DNA of 6,110 nt from Candidatus Paceibacter sp. (GTDB taxonomy: Bacteria > Patescibacteriota > Minisyncoccia > UBA6257 > HR35). The notes under the pieces were generated by a model. The model did no database searches. It had not been told where the DNA came from and saw nothing but the letters and a program-made list of their open reading frames with translations. A program made the position numbers and the translations under genes. The stretch is taken from the NCBI GenBank assembly GCA_023255765.1, contig JAGDVT010000031.1:1454-7563 (forward strand), written 5' to 3'. This document shows positions 5,323 to 6,110 of this stretch, piece after piece. Position 1 is the first letter of the stretch, and each line of letters opens with the position of its first letter.

Positions 5323-5371
5323 ATTTAAAAAATTAGTTATCCACAATTTTATAGGTTATTTAAAAAATTAG
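5323..5371. repeat. 14-bp AT-rich direct repeat around the DnaA box
   Basis: ATTTAAAAAATTAG occurs at 5323-5336 and again at 5358-5371, 35 bp apart, with the DnaA box directly after the first copy. A related sequence, ATTAAAAATTAG, lies at 5781-5792 near the second DnaA box. Low complexity makes chance similarity possible. Confidence 0.6.
5337..5345 (+). promoter_or_regulatory. Perfect DnaA-box match
   Basis: TTATCCACA, identical to the high-affinity DnaA-binding consensus, in the divergent intergenic region. It is flanked by two copies of the 14-bp ATTTAAAAAATTAG at 5323-5336 and 5358-5371. It could serve replication initiation or DnaA-dependent control of the two divergent genes, or be a chance match. 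Confidence 0.5.
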
Positions 5372-5393
5372 ATTTAAAATTATAAATACCCTA

Positions 5394-5405
5394 AAAGGAG
5401 GTGAT
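5394..5405 (+). promoter_or_regulatory. Full-length Shine-Dalgarno sequence
   Basis: AAAGGAGGTGAT is complementary over 12 nt to the canonical 3' tail of bacterial 16S rRNA, with 5 A residues before the ATG at 5411. This fixes the start and predicts strong initiation. It contrasts with most genes in the window, which have none. Confidence 0.9.
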
Positions 5406-5410
5406 AAAAA

Positions 5411-5725
5411 ATGTTGATAATCGAAGAAATTGTAGAAAAATTAAGCTTTCTTAACGGGGTTGATTTAGATGCATGGACATTATCAATTGTATTGTCAAAA
5501 AATGGAACCCGGAGATATAGTTATGAAATAGCATCTATTATTGTAAGTTATTCTATGATATCTTATTATGAGAAGCTTAGTATAAAAGATAGTTTTATTA
5601 ATGAGCAAATTGAGAAATATAGGAAAGAATTATATGAATGTTTTGAGAATCTAAAACCTTTAGGTATAGAAAAAATCCTAGATATATTAAAAGAGTACGC
5701 CGAAGAATATAGAAAAAGAAAATAG
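5411..5725 (+). CDS. Small hypothetical protein, unrecognised family
   Basis: The 104-residue product is acidic-basic mixed, probably mainly alpha-helical, with no signal peptide or membrane helix. It opens MLIIEEIVEKLSFLNGVDLDAWTLS and ends with a charged helix (about 62-104) rich in Glu, Lys and Tyr. I see no catalytic or binding motif and cannot name a family. The ATG is set by the extended Shine-Dalgarno sequence 5 nt upstream. TATAAA at 5381-5386 may be its -10, without a clear -35. It is the first plus-strand gene after the switch in coding direction, and its TAG stop runs into a strong hairpin. It resembles the small gene at 3855-4145 in size and in having a strong Shine-Dalgarno site. 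Confidence 0.8.
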   Translation: MLIIEEIVEKLSFLNGVDLDAWTLSIVLSKNGTRRYSYEIASIIVSYSMISYYEKLSIKDSFINEQIEKYRKELYECFENLKPLGIEKILDILKEYAEEYRKRK

Positions 5726-5743
5726 GCAGGCACATGCCTGCCT
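5724..5743 (+). terminator. Strong hairpin overlapping the stop codon, terminator-like
   Basis: AGGCAGGC (5724-5731) and GCCTGCCT (5736-5743) form a perfect 8-bp stem with a 4-nt loop ACAT. The stem begins in the TAG stop of the preceding gene. The T tract that follows is poor (TAATCAATTTTA), so efficient intrinsic termination is uncertain; it may instead protect the mRNA 3' end or be a dispersed palindrome. Confidence 0.6.
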
Positions 5744-5756
5744 TAATCAATTTTAC

Positions 5757-5765
5757 TTATCCACA
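5757..5765 (+). promoter_or_regulatory. Second perfect DnaA-box match
   Basis: TTATCCACA again, same strand and exactly 420 bp from the first copy, upstream of the beta-helix gene. It is followed by AT-rich sequence with TTTAAAATTAAAAATTAG, similar to the repeats around the first box. Confidence 0.5.
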
Positions 5766-5806
5766 AAAAGCATATTTAAAATTAAAAATTAGTTGATAAT
5801 TAAAAA

Positions 5807-6110
5807 ATGAATATGTTGAATATTAAATATAAACAGATAATTGTAATATTTCTTATAGCAGTTATTGTGCTTAATTTTCCTTTATTTTTTAATAATAATC
5901 TATCTTATGCTTCTTCTATAAATAAAAATTTAAGTTTTCCTAATTCTTTTTTAAATATTCTACAGAAAATAATTAACTTCATATCAGAAATATTTTCAAA
6001 AACAATAAAACAACAAAAAGCACAGATATATCAAGGAATGCCTCCTATTAATAAAGAATGGTATGTTTCTCCAAATGGCTCTCCTCAAGGTGATGGTTCA
6101 ATAAACAATC
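5807..6110 (+). CDS. Secreted beta-helix (pectate lyase-like) protein, N-terminal part, cut by the window edge
   Basis: The frame is open from ATG 5807 to the window end (101 codons). After MNMLNIKYKQ comes a hydrophobic stretch (about residues 11-29) and a likely signal-peptidase site after LSYA (residue 36), so the protein is exported. A linker with a Lys/Gln-rich helix follows, then EWYVSPNGSPQGDGSINN (about 84-101). The pattern YVSPNGS..GDGS.NN is the usual opening of right-handed parallel beta-helix proteins of the pectate lyase superfamily, seen in polysaccharide-active and surface proteins. The substrate cannot be told from this part. Met3 (5813) is an alternative start. There is no Shine-Dalgarno sequence; GATAAT (5795-5800) lies 6 nt before the ATG, so the mRNA may be leaderless, though no -35 is convincing. 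Confidence 0.8.
   Translation, partial: MNMLNIKYKQIIVIFLIAVIVLNFPLFFNNNLSYASSINKNLSFPNSFLNILQKIINFISEIFSKTIKQQKAQIYQGMPPINKEWYVSPNGSPQGDGSINN

Noticed and set aside
1..6110. tRNA, rRNA, insertion sequence or transposase
   Set aside because: No conserved RNA motifs, no transposase-like protein and no long terminal inverted repeats were seen.

Overview
This AT-rich window (GC roughly 30% by eye) looks like bacterial chromosome. Gene content and style suggest a small-genome lineage such as the candidate phyla radiation (Patescibacteria). The hints are tight minus-strand operons, few Shine-Dalgarno sequences, promoters abutting start codons, a DoxX-type membrane protein, a CapA-like protein and a secreted beta-helix protein. 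This taxonomic placement is an inference. Stop codons TAA, TGA and TAG are all used at plausible gene ends, so the standard code is assumed.

Layout. Positions 1-3122 hold a minus-strand metal (probably copper) homeostasis operon read right to left. A sigma70-like promoter overlapped by a CsoR-type inverted repeat (3097-3113) drives a CsoR/RcnR-family repressor (2817-3086). Next comes a strange repeat array (about 2545-2817), a CPH-type P1B ATPase lacking its N-terminal membrane region (1069-2532), a membrane-anchored DUF411 protein (566-1039), a small membrane protein with an AHCPLC motif (48-560), and the first 15 codons of another gene (1-46). The repressor would sense metal and release the operator; the ATPase and Cys-rich proteins would export or bind it.

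Positions 3180-5308 hold three further minus-strand genes: a DoxX-like membrane protein, a small unknown protein with an excellent promoter and Shine-Dalgarno site, and a CapA-family protein. Coding orientation flips at 5309-5410. To the right are a small unknown plus-strand gene with a full-length Shine-Dalgarno sequence and the start of a secreted beta-helix protein that runs off the end.

Most noteworthy are three things. (1) The repeat array sits exactly where the ATPase's first transmembrane helices should be. All its units are multiples of three, its reading frame starts on the repressor's stop codon (ATGA), and the frame runs into the ATPase interrupted by one TAG. (2) A GC-rich 21-23 bp palindrome lies in frame inside two unrelated genes (ATPase and CapA), inserting the same peptide LRTSDV, as expected of a protein-coding palindromic element. 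(3) Two perfect DnaA boxes 420 bp apart, next to AT-rich repeats, lie at the point where gene direction diverges.
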